Shown here piece by piece: positions 7,962 to 16,251 of a stretch of 64,000 nt of DNA. The position numbers and the translations under genes are program-made. Positions within the stretch are counted from its first letter, which is position 1. Each line of letters opens with the position of its first letter. The notes beneath the pieces are model-generated. The model was given only the letters and a program-made list of their open reading frames with translations, was not told where the DNA came from and ran no database searches. Source of the DNA: Litchfieldella xinjiangensis (lineage in GTDB: Bacteria; Pseudomonadota; Gammaproteobacteria; Pseudomonadales; Halomonadaceae). The stretch spans positions 1,534,282-1,598,281 of the forward strand of contig NZ_JPZL01000001.1 in NCBI RefSeq assembly GCF_000759345.1, given 5' to 3'.

Positions 7962-9272
7962 ATGCTCAGATTGATCTCGCGCCCAGCCGTTAGGCTAGTC
8001 GAGCGCTACCTGCCCGATCCTTATATCTTCGTGCTGATTCTGACTGTGGTGGCCGCCGCAGCGGCCATCGGCATCGAGCGGCAAAGCCCCTTGGCCGTAA
8101 TGCGCTACTGGGGGGATGGGTTCTGGAACCTGCTGACGTTCTCGATGCAGATGTTGCTGGTGCTGGTAACGGGCTTCATGCTCGCCAACACGCCACCGGT
8201 AAAGCAACTGCTACAACGCCTGGCCGCCCTGGCCGGTACCCCGGCCAGGGCGATCCTGCTGGTCAGCCTGGTGTCGCTGACGGCAAGCTGGATCAACTGG
8301 GGGTTCGGCCTGGTGGTGGGGGCGCTGTTCGCCAAGGAGCTGGCTCGTCTCGTACGTGTCGATTATCGGCTGCTGATTGCCAGCGCCTATTCCGGCTTCA
8401 TTGTCTGGCATGGTGGCCTGGCGGGATCGATACCGCTGACGATCGCCACCGATGGCCACTTCACAGCCGACCGGATTGGCGTGATCGGTACCGGCGCCAC
8501 CATCTTCTCGGGATTCAACCTGGCGATCGTCGCGTGTCTGTTCATCGTGGTGCCCCTGGTCAATCGCCTCATGCTTCCCAACGAGCGCGACAGTGTCTAT
8601 GTCGACTCCAAGCTCCTCGACGATTCACCGCCATCCAGCGGGCGCATCACACGGCCGGCCGAATATCTCGAGAACACGCCCCTCCTGTCGTGGCTGGTCG
8701 GAATTCCTGCCCTGCTCTATCTATTGGATCATTTCGTGTTACGGGGCGGCGGCCTCAACCTGAACGTAGTCAACTTTCTGTTCCTGTCGCTCGCCATCGT
8801 CTTGCACCGCTCGCCACGCCGCTTGCTGGAAAGTCTGTATGAAGCGGTCAAGGGCGGGGCGGGTATCGTCATACAGTTCCCGTTCTATGCGGGGATCATG
8901 GCAATCATGGTCGAATCGGGCCTGGCCGAGACCCTTTCAGAGAACTTCGTCTCGTTTGCCACGGCTGAGACACTGCCCTTCTGGTCCTTCATCAGTGCCG
9001 GCGTGGTCAATATGTTCGTCCCCTCCGGTGGCGGCCAATGGGCGGTTCAGGCACCGGTCATGCTACCGGCTGCCGAAGCGCTGGGGGCCGATGTGGCACG
9101 CGTTGCCATGGGCGTGGCCTGGGGCGACGCCTGGACCAACCTGCTGCAACCCTTCTGGGCGCTGCCGGTCCTGGCGATCGCCGGGCTCAAGGCCAAGGAC
9201 ATCATGGGGTTCTGCCTGATCCAGCTTTTCATCACCGGCACGGTGATCGGGCTGCTATTGACCTATCTGTAG
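7962..9272 (+). CDS. atoE: Short-chain fatty acid transporter, AtoE family
   Basis: This 436-residue polytopic inner-membrane protein belongs to the AtoE/SCFA-transporter family, whose E. coli member allows uptake of short-chain fatty acids for the acetoacetate pathway. Family landmarks include LPDPYIFVLILT near the N-terminus, SWINWGFGLVVGALFAKE in the first third, and FVPSGGGQWAVQAPVM in the last third, where the conserved GGGQW lies. Length matches the family (about 440). No atoDAB genes are next to it, so it is a stand-alone uptake gene here. The start is an ATG with a poor ribosome site. Confidence 0.92.
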   Translation: MLRLISRPAVRLVERYLPDPYIFVLILTVVAAAAAIGIERQSPLAVMRYWGDGFWNLLTFSMQMLLVLVTGFMLANTPPVKQLLQRLAALAGTPARAILLVSLVSLTASWINWGFGLVVGALFAKELARLVRVDYRLLIASAYSGFIVWHGGLAGSIPLTIATDGHFTADRIGVIGTGATIFSGFNLAIVACLFIVVPLVNRLMLPNERDSVYVDSKLLDDSPPSSGRITRPAEYLENTPLLSWLVGIPALLYLLDHFVLRGGGLNLNVVNFLFLSLAIVLHRSPRRLLESLYEAVKGGAGIVIQFPFYAGIMAIMVESGLAETLSENFVSFATAETLPFWSFISAGVVNMFVPSGGGQWAVQAPVMLPAAEALGADVARVAMGVAWGDAWTNLLQPFWALPVLAIAGLKAKDIMGFCLIQLFITGTVIGLLLTYL

Positions 9273-9326
9273 GCCATTGTTCATCAAAAGCGGCACCTGC
9301 CTGCCCAAGGCCCCTAACGGAGCCGA

Positions 9327-9620
9327 TCAGTGCTTGTCGGGGGTGTAGCCAGGGGGGTCGCTTGCGGGAAACGATTCCGCACTCGCCTCGTCGGCGATGG
9401 CATCGTTTTCCCCGACGGGCGGTGCCGTCAGCATCTTTTCGGCATCGGTCACGATCAAGCGATCGTTTTCTGCCTCATCGAGCACGGAATACGGTACCCA
9501 GCGAAACGAGCCATCCGGCGCAACGAGTTGCGCGTACTTCTCGCCGAGGACATCGACCGTGCCGAGCATCTTTTGATCCGGGGTGAGTACCTCGACCCCG
9601 ACCCGATATGCGGTTGCCAT
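9327..9620 (-). CDS. Small PRC/DUF2171-like protein with SFPASDPP tail
   Basis: This 97-residue soluble protein starts at the ATG at 9620, directly behind AAGGAGGAG; a longer upstream frame has no such site. The first 60 residues (VGVEVLTPDQKMLGTVDVLG, then RWVPYSVLDEAENDRLIVT) look like a small beta-barrel of the PRC-barrel/DUF2171 sort. The last 20 residues contain DEASAESFPASDPPGYTP. I recognise this as a tail appended to many unrelated small bacterial proteins, without a known function. No enzymatic motif is seen. The gene is divergent from the thioesterase gene, sharing about 146 bases of upstream DNA. Confidence 0.75.
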   Translation of the reverse strand: MATAYRVGVEVLTPDQKMLGTVDVLGEKYAQLVAPDGSFRWVPYSVLDEAENDRLIVTDAEKMLTAPPVGENDAIADEASAESFPASDPPGYTPDKH

Positions 9621-9766
9621 CTGTCTCTCCTCCTTGAATGCACGGATCATCTTAGTACACAGTACAGCACATTCCTCGGGCCTCTTGCCAAGTGCACCCG
9701 AACGTCCCATGGGCCACGAAAACATGTTACACCTATAGGCTATTTCCCCGGCGCGATGAAAACGCT

Positions 9767-10294
9767 ATGACCCCAGACGACCTGCCCCGCCAGCATGAGC
9801 TTTCGATGACCGTCCTGATGACGCCGGACATGGCAAATTTCAGTGGCAAGGTTCACGGCGGGGCCATTCTCAAGAAACTCGATGAAGTCGCCTATGCCTG
9901 CGCCAGCCGCTATTCAGGCAGCTATGTCGTGACGCTATCGGTCGACCAGGTGCTGTTCAAGCAACCGATCCATGTCGGTGAACTGGTGACGTTCCTGGCA
10001 TGCGTTAACCATGTGGGACGCTCTTCCATGGAAATCGGCATCAAGGTGGTTGCCGAGAACATTCAGGATAAAGTGATCCGTCATACCAATAGCTGTTATC
10101 TGACCATGGTGGCCATCAATGAAGCCGGCAAGCCGGCACTGGTTCCCCCGCTGCGGCTGGAAACGCCGTTGCAGGAGCTGCGCTTCGAGAAAGCCGCCCT
10201 GCGCAAGAAATTGCGCAAGGAAGCCGAGGAAGAGGCACGGCGTACCCATGAGGACTACTACGCGGAGCAGCGTCTCGGCCAGGGCAAGCCGTGA
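9767..10294 (+). CDS. Acyl-CoA thioesterase, hotdog fold (YciA/BFIT type)
   Basis: This 175-residue cytosolic hotdog-fold thioesterase would hydrolyse acyl-CoA to free acid and CoA. The signature NFSGKVHGGAILKKLDEVAY holds the conserved Asn, HGG and Asp/Glu residues of the YciA/acyl-CoA thioester hydrolase family. VDQVLFKQPIHVGELV is the central beta-strand region. The C-terminal 40 residues are highly charged and predicted helical. The ATG at 9767 is chosen over an upstream in-frame ATG because the 25 extra residues do not fit the family. The next gene has a candidate GTG overlapping its stop codon, but a better start further in. Confidence 0.9.
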   Translation: MTPDDLPRQHELSMTVLMTPDMANFSGKVHGGAILKKLDEVAYACASRYSGSYVVTLSVDQVLFKQPIHVGELVTFLACVNHVGRSSMEIGIKVVAENIQDKVIRHTNSCYLTMVAINEAGKPALVPPLRLETPLQELRFEKAALRKKLRKEAEEEARRTHEDYYAEQRLGQGKP

Positions 10295-10347
10295 ACCGCA
10301 GCGATCCTACGAGAGATGCGCCTAGTCGCGTGGCACAAGGAGGCGCC

Positions 10348-11358
10348 ATGTCACCCTCACCGCGAACCCCCAATTCCCGCCTGGAGCGGCTTCATGTCGC
10401 CTGGGATCTTTTCATCATCGCGTTGGTCATCATCAACCTGTCATTGCTGCTGTTCGACAGTCTGTTCCTCGTTCCTCCGCTCAACAGCGCCTTCGAGGCG
10501 GTCGCCCCTGGCTTGCACGGCTTCTACGACCAGCAGATACACGCAAACTTCTTGCGCATCGACCTGGCGTTCGTTGCGATCTTCCTATTCGATGTACTGC
10601 TGGGCTGGGCCGTTGCCATCGCCGAGCGCCGCTACCATCGCTGGTTCTTCTATCCCTTCGTGCATTGGTACGACGTGCTGGGCTGCATCCCGCTAAGCGG
10701 ATTCAGGCTCTTGCGCGTGTTGCGGGTAGTCACCCTGCTGTATCGCCTGCAACGCCTCGGCCTGATCGATGTGAAGCGCTGGTATATCGCCGGTTTCGTT
10801 GCCAAGTATTACGACATCCTGCTGGAAGAGCTCTCGGACCGCATCGCGCTGCGCATGCTGAGCACCGCCCAGGATCAGGTTCGCTCCAGCGAGTCGTTGT
10901 CCAGGCGCCTGGTCGATGATGTCATCATGCCCCGCAAGCAGCAGTTGATGCGCGAGATCACCGGGCGCATCGAAGAGATGGCGGGCAATGCCTATGCACG
11001 TAACCAGGGCGACCTGATGCGCTATGTCAGTGCCCTGGTCGGCCGTACTCTGGCCGAGAGTCGCGAGATTCAGCGGCTCAAACGTCTGCCCATGGGCGGA
11101 CAAGTGGCATCGGCACTGGACGATACATTGAGTGATATTGCGTGCCGCCTGGTCCATGAAGCCGTGGAGGGTCTGCGCTCGCCCGAATTCAATACGCTGT
11201 TGGAGCGTGTCACGGATAGCGGATTCGATGCCTGGCTCCAGGTCGATAACCGTACCGACCGAATCACCGAGCACGTGCTGGTGGATATGCTCGAGGTCGT
11301 CAAGGAGCAGGTCGCCAGGCAGAACTGGAAGAAAAAGTATGCGGCTCCCGACCGCTGA
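10348..11358 (+). CDS. Voltage-sensor-like membrane protein with long cytoplasmic domain, no pore
   Basis: This 336-residue protein of unassigned function starts at the ATG at 10348, behind a strong AAGGAGG. Four hydrophobic segments lie in the first 140 residues: about 19-41, 69-92, 100-116 and 118-138. They resemble S1-S4 of ion-channel voltage sensors. Acidic residues occur in segments 2 and 3 (Asp72, Asp82, Asp109), and arginines in segment 4 repeat every third residue (Arg120, Arg123, Arg126, then Arg133 and Arg136). No S5-pore-S6 follows. Instead there is a roughly 190-residue helical, charged cytoplasmic domain. It sits between a thioesterase and a LysE exporter on the same strand. It could be a voltage-responsive or proton-permeable protein, or an ion-channel-derived scaffold. 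Confidence 0.7.
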   Translation: MSPSPRTPNSRLERLHVAWDLFIIALVIINLSLLLFDSLFLVPPLNSAFEAVAPGLHGFYDQQIHANFLRIDLAFVAIFLFDVLLGWAVAIAERRYHRWFFYPFVHWYDVLGCIPLSGFRLLRVLRVVTLLYRLQRLGLIDVKRWYIAGFVAKYYDILLEELSDRIALRMLSTAQDQVRSSESLSRRLVDDVIMPRKQQLMREITGRIEEMAGNAYARNQGDLMRYVSALVGRTLAESREIQRLKRLPMGGQVASALDDTLSDIACRLVHEAVEGLRSPEFNTLLERVTDSGFDAWLQVDNRTDRITEHVLVDMLEVVKEQVARQNWKKKYAAPDR

Positions 11359-11398
11359 TGGTCGAGGATCGCCCCTTTCACATCGCACGGACACAACC

Positions 11399-12004
11399 AT
11401 GATCGAGGGATTGGCGTTTCTCGGGCCGGCGGCGTTATATATGATCAGCATGACCATCACGCCCGGCCCCAACAACATGATGCTGACCGCCTCGGGGGCC
11501 AACTACGGTTTCTGGCGAACCGTACCGCACCTGCTGGGCATTCTCGGCGGCTGCTTCGTCCTGTTTTCGGGAATCGCGCTGGGACTGGGGCTGCTCTTCG
11601 AACGTTACCCTTCCGTGCAGTGGGCGTTGCGTCTGGCCGGGAGCGCCTATTTACTCTACCTGGCCTGGAAGATCGCCACCGCACCGCCCCCGACCCTCAA
11701 GACGCGTGGTGAAGGTCAACCGCTCTCCTTCTGGCAGGCAGCGGCCTTCCAATTCGCCAACCCAAAGGCATGGGTGATGGGACTGGCGTTGATGGCGGGA
11801 TTCCTGCCCCAGGGTGGCGACACGGTATGGAATGCCTTGCTGTTGGCCGGCTTTGCCGAACTGGTGGCTCTGCCCTGTATCGCGCTATGGGCCGGTTTCG
11901 GTATGGCCATCGGACGTCTGCTGAAGAGCGACCGGGCGTGGCGCATCTTCAACTGGCTGATGGGCGGGCTGACAGCGGCCTGCGTCATTTTTATTCTTAA
12001 ATAA
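11399..12004 (+). CDS. LysE/RhtB family amino-acid exporter
   Basis: This 201-residue inner-membrane protein has about six hydrophobic segments. The N-terminal signature SMTITPGPNNMMLTASGANYG (the TPGPN motif at about 20-25) is diagnostic of the LysE/RhtB superfamily, and FQFANPKAWVMGL is the second conserved block. Members export amino acids or derivatives; the substrate cannot be assigned. Length is normal. It starts 40 bases after the voltage-sensor-like gene and ends directly against the oppositely oriented I78 lipoprotein gene, with no room for a dedicated terminator between them. Confidence 0.92.
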   Translation: MIEGLAFLGPAALYMISMTITPGPNNMMLTASGANYGFWRTVPHLLGILGGCFVLFSGIALGLGLLFERYPSVQWALRLAGSAYLLYLAWKIATAPPPTLKTRGEGQPLSFWQAAAFQFANPKAWVMGLALMAGFLPQGGDTVWNALLLAGFAELVALPCIALWAGFGMAIGRLLKSDRAWRIFNWLMGGLTAACVIFILK

Positions 12005-12343
12005 TCATCCACACGTGATGCGTGAAATGACACCCTTCTCATCGAGATGCAGATTGATACGCTCGGGACGGTGATCCATCGTTGCCATGTCACCCGGCCT
12101 CAGCACACGGATGCGCTGTGCCCCGCTCTCGCTGACGATGGCATCCTGAAGCCGCTCATTGAGCGTCCGACCCACCCGATCCTGAACCGAGCCCGCATTG
12201 CAGCCCTGCTGCGCGGCCGTGTGATCGACCCGGGGCGGCGGCGGAGCGGGGTCGCGCCCTGCCCCCGGGCCTGCCGTAGAACAGGCGGAAAGCAGCAGGG
12301 CACAGCCAAGGGAAGCACAGCCCAGGGAAAAGAGTTGTCTCAC
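12005..12343 (-). CDS. I78-family peptidase inhibitor lipoprotein
   Basis: This 112-residue lipoprotein starts at a GTG behind GAGGTAGGGG. The lipobox LSAC places the lipidated Cys at residue 21. After a Pro-rich linker the mature domain reads CNAGSVQDRVGRTLNE, then RVLRPGDMATMDHRPERINL and a final Cys before the end. This matches peptidase inhibitor family I78, small proteins with a two-Cys disulfide that block serine proteases in the periplasm. It probably protects the cell from secreted or foreign proteases. It is convergent with the LysE gene, with abutting stop codons. Confidence 0.88.
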   Translation of the reverse strand: MRQLFSLGCASLGCALLLSACSTAGPGAGRDPAPPPPRVDHTAAQQGCNAGSVQDRVGRTLNERLQDAIVSESGAQRIRVLRPGDMATMDHRPERINLHLDEKGVISRITCG

Positions 12344-12457
12344 GTACCCCTACCTCGCAATGACCGATAATCCGAAATGTGCGGTAAACCCGTTCTCTGA
12401 CGCAAAGAGGGCGAGCCGCCGATAGCGACCCGCCCCCATCAGAGCAATGCAGTGAGA

Positions 12458-12589
12458 TTACTCGGCTTGGTTTTGAATCGCCTCACCGCCGCTCTCGACA
12501 TCTTCACCTGCGCCTTCCATGGTATTGCAACCACCCAATAGGCCCATGGTCATCAGCACGGCGAGTGAGAGAAAGATCGACTTGCGCAT
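12458..12589 (-). CDS. Entericidin-like small lipoprotein, copy 1
   Basis: This 43-residue lipoprotein is behind a GGAGG ribosome site. The sequence is a 20-residue signal peptide (MRKSIFLSLAVLMTMGLLGG), the lipidation Cys21, and NTMEGAGEDVESGGEAI, the EcnA/EcnB signature. Entericidins are tiny lipoproteins induced in stationary phase or osmotic stress that can promote lysis or act as an antidote. A second copy of identical length lies just upstream, on the same strand (12683-12814). The gap of about 90 bases between them holds only the ribosome site. Confidence 0.9.
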   Translation of the reverse strand: MRKSIFLSLAVLMTMGLLGGCNTMEGAGEDVESGGEAIQNQAE

Positions 12590-12682
12590 GGTTGTCCTCC
12601 TTAACGTGTTCCGGGATCCAATTGTCATCCTTCCGGATGTCCCAAATCAGCCTAGCAGTCATGCCCCGCTTTCGCACATCGC

Positions 12683-12814
12683 TTAACTTGAGGCATCCTG
12701 CACAGCCTCGCCACCTCGCTCGATGTCTTCACCCGCGCCACGAATGGTATTGCAACCCGACAGCACCAAAAGTGACACCAAAAGAATACCGACCAATGCC
12801 TGAATGCGTTTCAT
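12683..12814 (-). CDS. Entericidin-like small lipoprotein, copy 2
   Basis: This is a second 43-residue entericidin. It has the signal MKRIQALVGILLVSLLVLSG, lipidation at Cys21, then NTIRGAGEDIERGGEAV. It is preceded by GGAAGGAGA. It and copy 1 share length, Cys position and the GAGED.E.GGEA core, but their signal sequences have diverged, which suggests an old tandem duplication. In enterobacteria the toxin/antidote pair EcnA and EcnB also lie in tandem, so these may be a comparable pair; which would be toxin or antidote cannot be told. Confidence 0.9.
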   Translation of the reverse strand: MKRIQALVGILLVSLLVLSGCNTIRGAGEDIERGGEAVQDASS

Positions 12815-12965
12815 CGACATCTCCTTCCCTATGGTTGGGATTGTTGCGCTACGCTGTTGCAGGACAACTAATATATCGCTCCCCTTTTTACTCTAGTCGG
12901 CTTTGGCCGAATGACCAGCAGGCGGTGAGCGGTTCGCTCAGCCCATCCATTGACGAGGCTCTCAC

Positions 12966-13394
12966 ATGTCGGATTTCGTTCTCGACCCGCGCCTGGAACA
13001 GGACAGTCGCTTTATCGCCGATCTCCCGCTGTGTCAGGTGCGCCTGATGAACGATGCGCGCTATGCGTGGGTGCTGTTGATACCGCGCCGCCAGGATACC
13101 GTGGAAGTCTTCGACCTTGACGACTCGGATCAAAGCCAGCTGTGGCGAGAAGCGACTGGACTGGGCCAGGCATTGAAGCAGCAGGTGGCTGGAGACAAGC
13201 TCAACCTAGCCACGCTGGGCAATGTGGTTTCCCAGCTGCATGTGCATGTCGTTGTGCGCAAGCGCGGTGACGATGCCTGGCCGGGCCCCATCTGGGGACA
13301 CGGCCAGGCGCGTCCCTACCACAGCGAGGTCATGAGCGAGACGCTCGAACGACTCCAGACGATGATAGCGTCTCTACGATCATCACTGGAGTGA
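12966..13394 (+). CDS. HIT-domain protein with Q-L-H-V-H active-site variant
   Basis: This 142-residue protein of the histidine-triad superfamily, which covers nucleotidyl hydrolases and transferases, has the motif QLHVHVVVR with Gln90, His92 and His94. In the canonical H-x-H-x-H triad the first position is His; here it is Gln. The middle catalytic His is retained as His92. The Gln form is common in one bacterial HIT branch, so activity is plausible but the substrate is unknown. It starts at an ATG on the plus strand, divergent from the entericidins, and converges on the NicO-type gene 24 bases away. Confidence 0.88.
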   Translation: MSDFVLDPRLEQDSRFIADLPLCQVRLMNDARYAWVLLIPRRQDTVEVFDLDDSDQSQLWREATGLGQALKQQVAGDKLNLATLGNVVSQLHVHVVVRKRGDDAWPGPIWGHGQARPYHSEVMSETLERLQTMIASLRSSLE

Positions 13395-13418
13395 CCGACC
13401 TGTCGCCCCGAGCCGTTA

Positions 13419-14436
13419 CTATCTGAAAGGGTGACTGCTGGCAGCGGGACTCGGCGTTGCCGGTTCGCCCAGCAATGGCATGGCCGGCATCGAGGCGCCT
13501 GCCAGACTCAGGGAGATCCCCAGCGTCATGATGACCGCCCCGCCACATAGGGCCGCCCAGCCAGAGACGCGCTCGAGACGGGCCGCCCCGGCGCTCGAGG
13601 CGTAGCGTCGTGTCGCCCAGTCCCTGGCCAGCACGCTCGCCAAGGCCAGTCCGGTCACGGCCAGGGCCGTTCCTGCCGACATTGTCAGTACGGCCGCAAC
13701 GCCGACCCAGAAGTGACCCAACAGGGACGCTGCGCCGAGCATCAGGACACCGCCGCTGCAAGGCCTGATGCCAATGGCGACTACCGTTGAAAGCGCCGTA
13801 CGCCAATCCCCGGTGCGGGCAGGATCGACATGATGCTCATGCCCGCAGCCGCATGCCGAATGGTGACGATGTGATTCGTGCGTGGCAGTCACTGGCGTGG
13901 CGTCACGAGAAGGCACTGTTGGTGAAGGCGTACGACGCAGTTGACGCAACGCGCGCCAGCATAGCCAGGCACCCAACAAGGCGACCTTCAGGAAACTGGC
14001 GCGTTCGACCCAGACCACCGACCCCAGCGCCTCGCGCGTCAGCCAGCCCAGGCCATGAACGAGCACCGACACCAGGGCAATGGCCACCCCCGCCTGTAAC
14101 AAGGACGCAGCGCAGGATAGCCACACGGCTCGCCAGCGCGCCCCTCCCTGGGAGAGCAGGTACGGTGGTCAGCACCGCCTTGCCATGCCCGGGACCGGCG
14201 GCATGAAAGACACCGTAGAAAAAACTCAGCCCCAGCAAGGTGCCCCAGGCGGCCGAAGACGGCGTGTCGGAAAACGCCGTGATCGCCAACGTCAACAAGC
14301 GATGCAGGTCGCGCTGCCAACTGAGCACTTGAATGCCCATCGCCGCGAACAAGCCCTGCAGCGTCGGCCAGAGCACTATAGCGAGCAGAATGACCACAAG
14401 CATGATGCCGCCCATGGCGGCGAACTTCAGTCGCAC
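13419..14436 (-). pseudogene. NicO/RcnA-type nickel-cobalt exporter, broken by a 1-base insertion
   Basis: Two overlapping frames join into one 338-residue NicO-family protein if a single base is removed. The first frame (GTG at 14436) runs through FFYGVFHAAGPGHGKAVLTT; the family continues YLLSQGG, which is found one frame over. The extra base is C at 14163 on the plus strand (G in the minus reading, between ACC and TAC). The second frame carries the His-rich loop HHSACGCGHEHH and the GIRPCSGGVLML block. About seven membrane segments are expected. The family exports Ni(II) or Co(II). Start and DUF1007 stop overlap, so the two were coupled. It is either a true frameshift or a sequence error. 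Confidence 0.85.
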
Positions 14437-15119
14437 GTCACCACTCCCGTCTCGGCGAAGTGTCGCCCCAATCCCGGCTCGGCCTGCTCATCGACATCGA
14501 GCATGGCCGCCCGAGCGACCAGCGCCGGGTCGGGGTTCGCGGGCTCGATAGTCGATTGGCAGGCGGGCATCGCTTGCGACAACTGCAAGGCGTCTTCGCG
14601 AGGCGTATTGTCATCATCGGCCTCGTGAACCACCTCGATATAGTAAGTAGGATCGAAGACCTGGTACCGCAGCGTCTTGCCGGCAAGGGATTGCGGCGTT
14701 TCAAGGGGCAAATGAAAACTGAACTCGATGCGGCCCTCACGGTAATCCACGCTGTAAGACTCGACAGCCCCCATCGCGACCTGGCGGCCACCCAGGGTCA
14801 ACTCGGTGTAATAATGATGAGGGGCCAGATTGGCGACGATTTCGCTGCCCAGCTGATCGAGTCGCGACGCCATGCTGGCATCGCCACCGGCTGCCTGCAG
14901 CTCTTCGACAAGTACCAAGCTATAGAACGGATCAAGACGCCAACGCTGGTGCAGAGCCTCGGCCTCGCCTGTCTCACTCACGACGACCCCCATGCTCAGA
15001 TCGAACCAGCCATGCGGATGCGCGGTCGCCAGCGTACTCCACCCTGCACTTCCCATCCACACCAACGCCGCGATGGCCAAGCGGCTGGCATCGCGGCGCG
15101 AGAATAGCGCAACTCCCAT
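14427..15119 (-). CDS. DUF1007 family periplasmic protein, partner of the NicO exporter
   Basis: This 230-residue protein starts at the ATG at 15119 (MGVALFSRRD); the longer upstream frame is arginine-rich and unlikely. The N-terminus has a signal peptide ending near ATAHPHGWFD. The mature HPHGWFDL start, with two early His, is the hallmark of DUF1007 proteins. These are encoded next to NicO/RcnA nickel-cobalt transporters and are thought to bind metal in the periplasm. Its stop overlaps the start of the NicO-type gene by 10 bases, so translation was coupled. It appears intact while its partner is frameshifted. Confidence 0.85.
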   Translation of the reverse strand: MGVALFSRRDASRLAIAALVWMGSAGWSTLATAHPHGWFDLSMGVVVSETGEAEALHQRWRLDPFYSLVLVEELQAAGGDASMASRLDQLGSEIVANLAPHHYYTELTLGGRQVAMGAVESYSVDYREGRIEFSFHLPLETPQSLAGKTLRYQVFDPTYYIEVVHEADDDNTPREDALQLSQAMPACQSTIEPANPDPALVARAAMLDVDEQAEPGLGRHFAETGVVTCD

Positions 15120-15162
15120 CGTCTGAACGACCTCAGTAATGATCCCGATACAAGGAAAGCGG

Positions 15163-15522
15163 TTACGGTGCCAGGCCCAACCGGGCTTGGAGATCCACCA
15201 ATAACGGATCGAAGTGATAGGACGCGATGGGTTGCCGATCGCGCCGGCCACTGAAAGCGACCCGGCTGGCCGTTCCTTCCGGTTCGACCTGAAGTGTGAT
15301 GCGATAGCCAGGCCAGGTGGCGGAAACGGCCTCGACCCGCCCTAGTTCGACATCGGCGAAGCGCACCACATACCCTCGCTCCATCAGCATCGCCACGCCC
15401 GCCTCGAGTATCTGCGGCGGCCTTGCCTCGAACGCCAGCGACCGGGTCTCGACCGGCGCAGGCGTGGTCGCGCAGGCGCTCAGCGAGAGCGCCATGACCA
15501 ACATCAGGACCAGAAACCTCAT
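15163..15522 (-). CDS. Hypothetical lipoprotein
   Basis: This 119-residue protein has a signal peptide and lipobox LSAC, with lipidation at Cys17. The mature part (RSLAFEARPPQILEAGVAML...) predicts mixed alpha/beta structure with no metal or catalytic motif that I recognise. Its start codon overlaps the stop of the preceding lipoprotein gene (ATGA at 15519-15522), so the two are translated from one message. The pair may act together at the outer membrane. No function is assigned. Confidence 0.8.
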   Translation of the reverse strand: MRFLVLMLVMALSLSACATTPAPVETRSLAFEARPPQILEAGVAMLMERGYVVRFADVELGRVEAVSATWPGYRITLQVEPEGTASRVAFSGRRDRQPIASYHFDPLLVDLQARLGLAP

Positions 15523-16124
15523 GGTGTACCTCCCTCGCGGGGCTGTGATTCGAGGACTCCCGATTCAGGCGCGTCGGCGTCAAGCGCGCTGGACTCCAAG
15601 ACACCGCGCAATTCGCGGCAGAACGGAGCGGTACTGGCCGTTCCACCCTCGCGCACCGAACCGTCACCCCCTACGGTCTGAATATCCCGCGTCACCTGGA
15701 TCCGTTCCCCATCGACAACCACCGAGACGCGCTCGATACGTTGCGCCTGGGTCCCGGCTCGCTGATTGAAGCCGATGACCACACCGCTGCCACCACGGGA
15801 GCCGAGCCCGAACGCGTAATGCCCGAACCACCCCGCCATGGGCCAGGGGTCATGAGGGTCGTGGTAGCTGTCATAACCCGGCACCGTCTGCTGACGCTCG
15901 GCGCTGACCAGGCCCAGGGTCGTCTCGGTGTGCTGGATGGAAAAACCCTGCGCTTCCAGGGCGGCCACGACCCGTTTATTGGCCTCGTTGCCGGAAAGAG
16001 ACGACGGCCACTGGCACGCCTCGACGGGAGCCGACATGCGCTCGGGTAACGTCGCCGGTCCACTCGCGCAGCCCGCGAGCCCCAGCGCGAGTCCCAAAGC
16101 CGTTGTCATGAGCCAAAGGCGCAT
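15519..16124 (-). CDS. Hypothetical lipoprotein, first of a two-lipoprotein operon
   Basis: This 201-residue protein starts at the ATG at 16124, behind GGGGAGA; the much longer upstream frame overlaps the promoter region of glycerate kinase and is not used. The signal peptide MRLWLMTTALGLALGLAGC gives lipidation at Cys19. The mature sequence has a Gly-rich patch (GLGSRGGSGVVIGFN) and two further Cys. I recognise no family. It overlaps the next lipoprotein gene by four bases and is divergent from the glycerate kinase gene. Confidence 0.8.
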   Translation of the reverse strand: MRLWLMTTALGLALGLAGCASGPATLPERMSAPVEACQWPSSLSGNEANKRVVAALEAQGFSIQHTETTLGLVSAERQQTVPGYDSYHDPHDPWPMAGWFGHYAFGLGSRGGSGVVIGFNQRAGTQAQRIERVSVVVDGERIQVTRDIQTVGGDGSVREGGTASTAPFCRELRGVLESSALDADAPESGVLESQPREGGTP

Positions 16125-16251
16125 TGCGATGTCTCCCCTTGTGGGCCTGCTTGTAGTGTACGCAGTAGGCCGGGTTGGCGAACAGGAATTTAAGGTACCA
16201 TCATCGTCAATGACAGTGAGCCCGACCGGACCCGAGCGCATAGGAGATGGC

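Noticed and set aside
14155..14170. Programmed frameshift in the NicO gene
   Set aside because: ACCACCGTAC is not a slip-prone run, so a single-base insertion or reading error is preferred.
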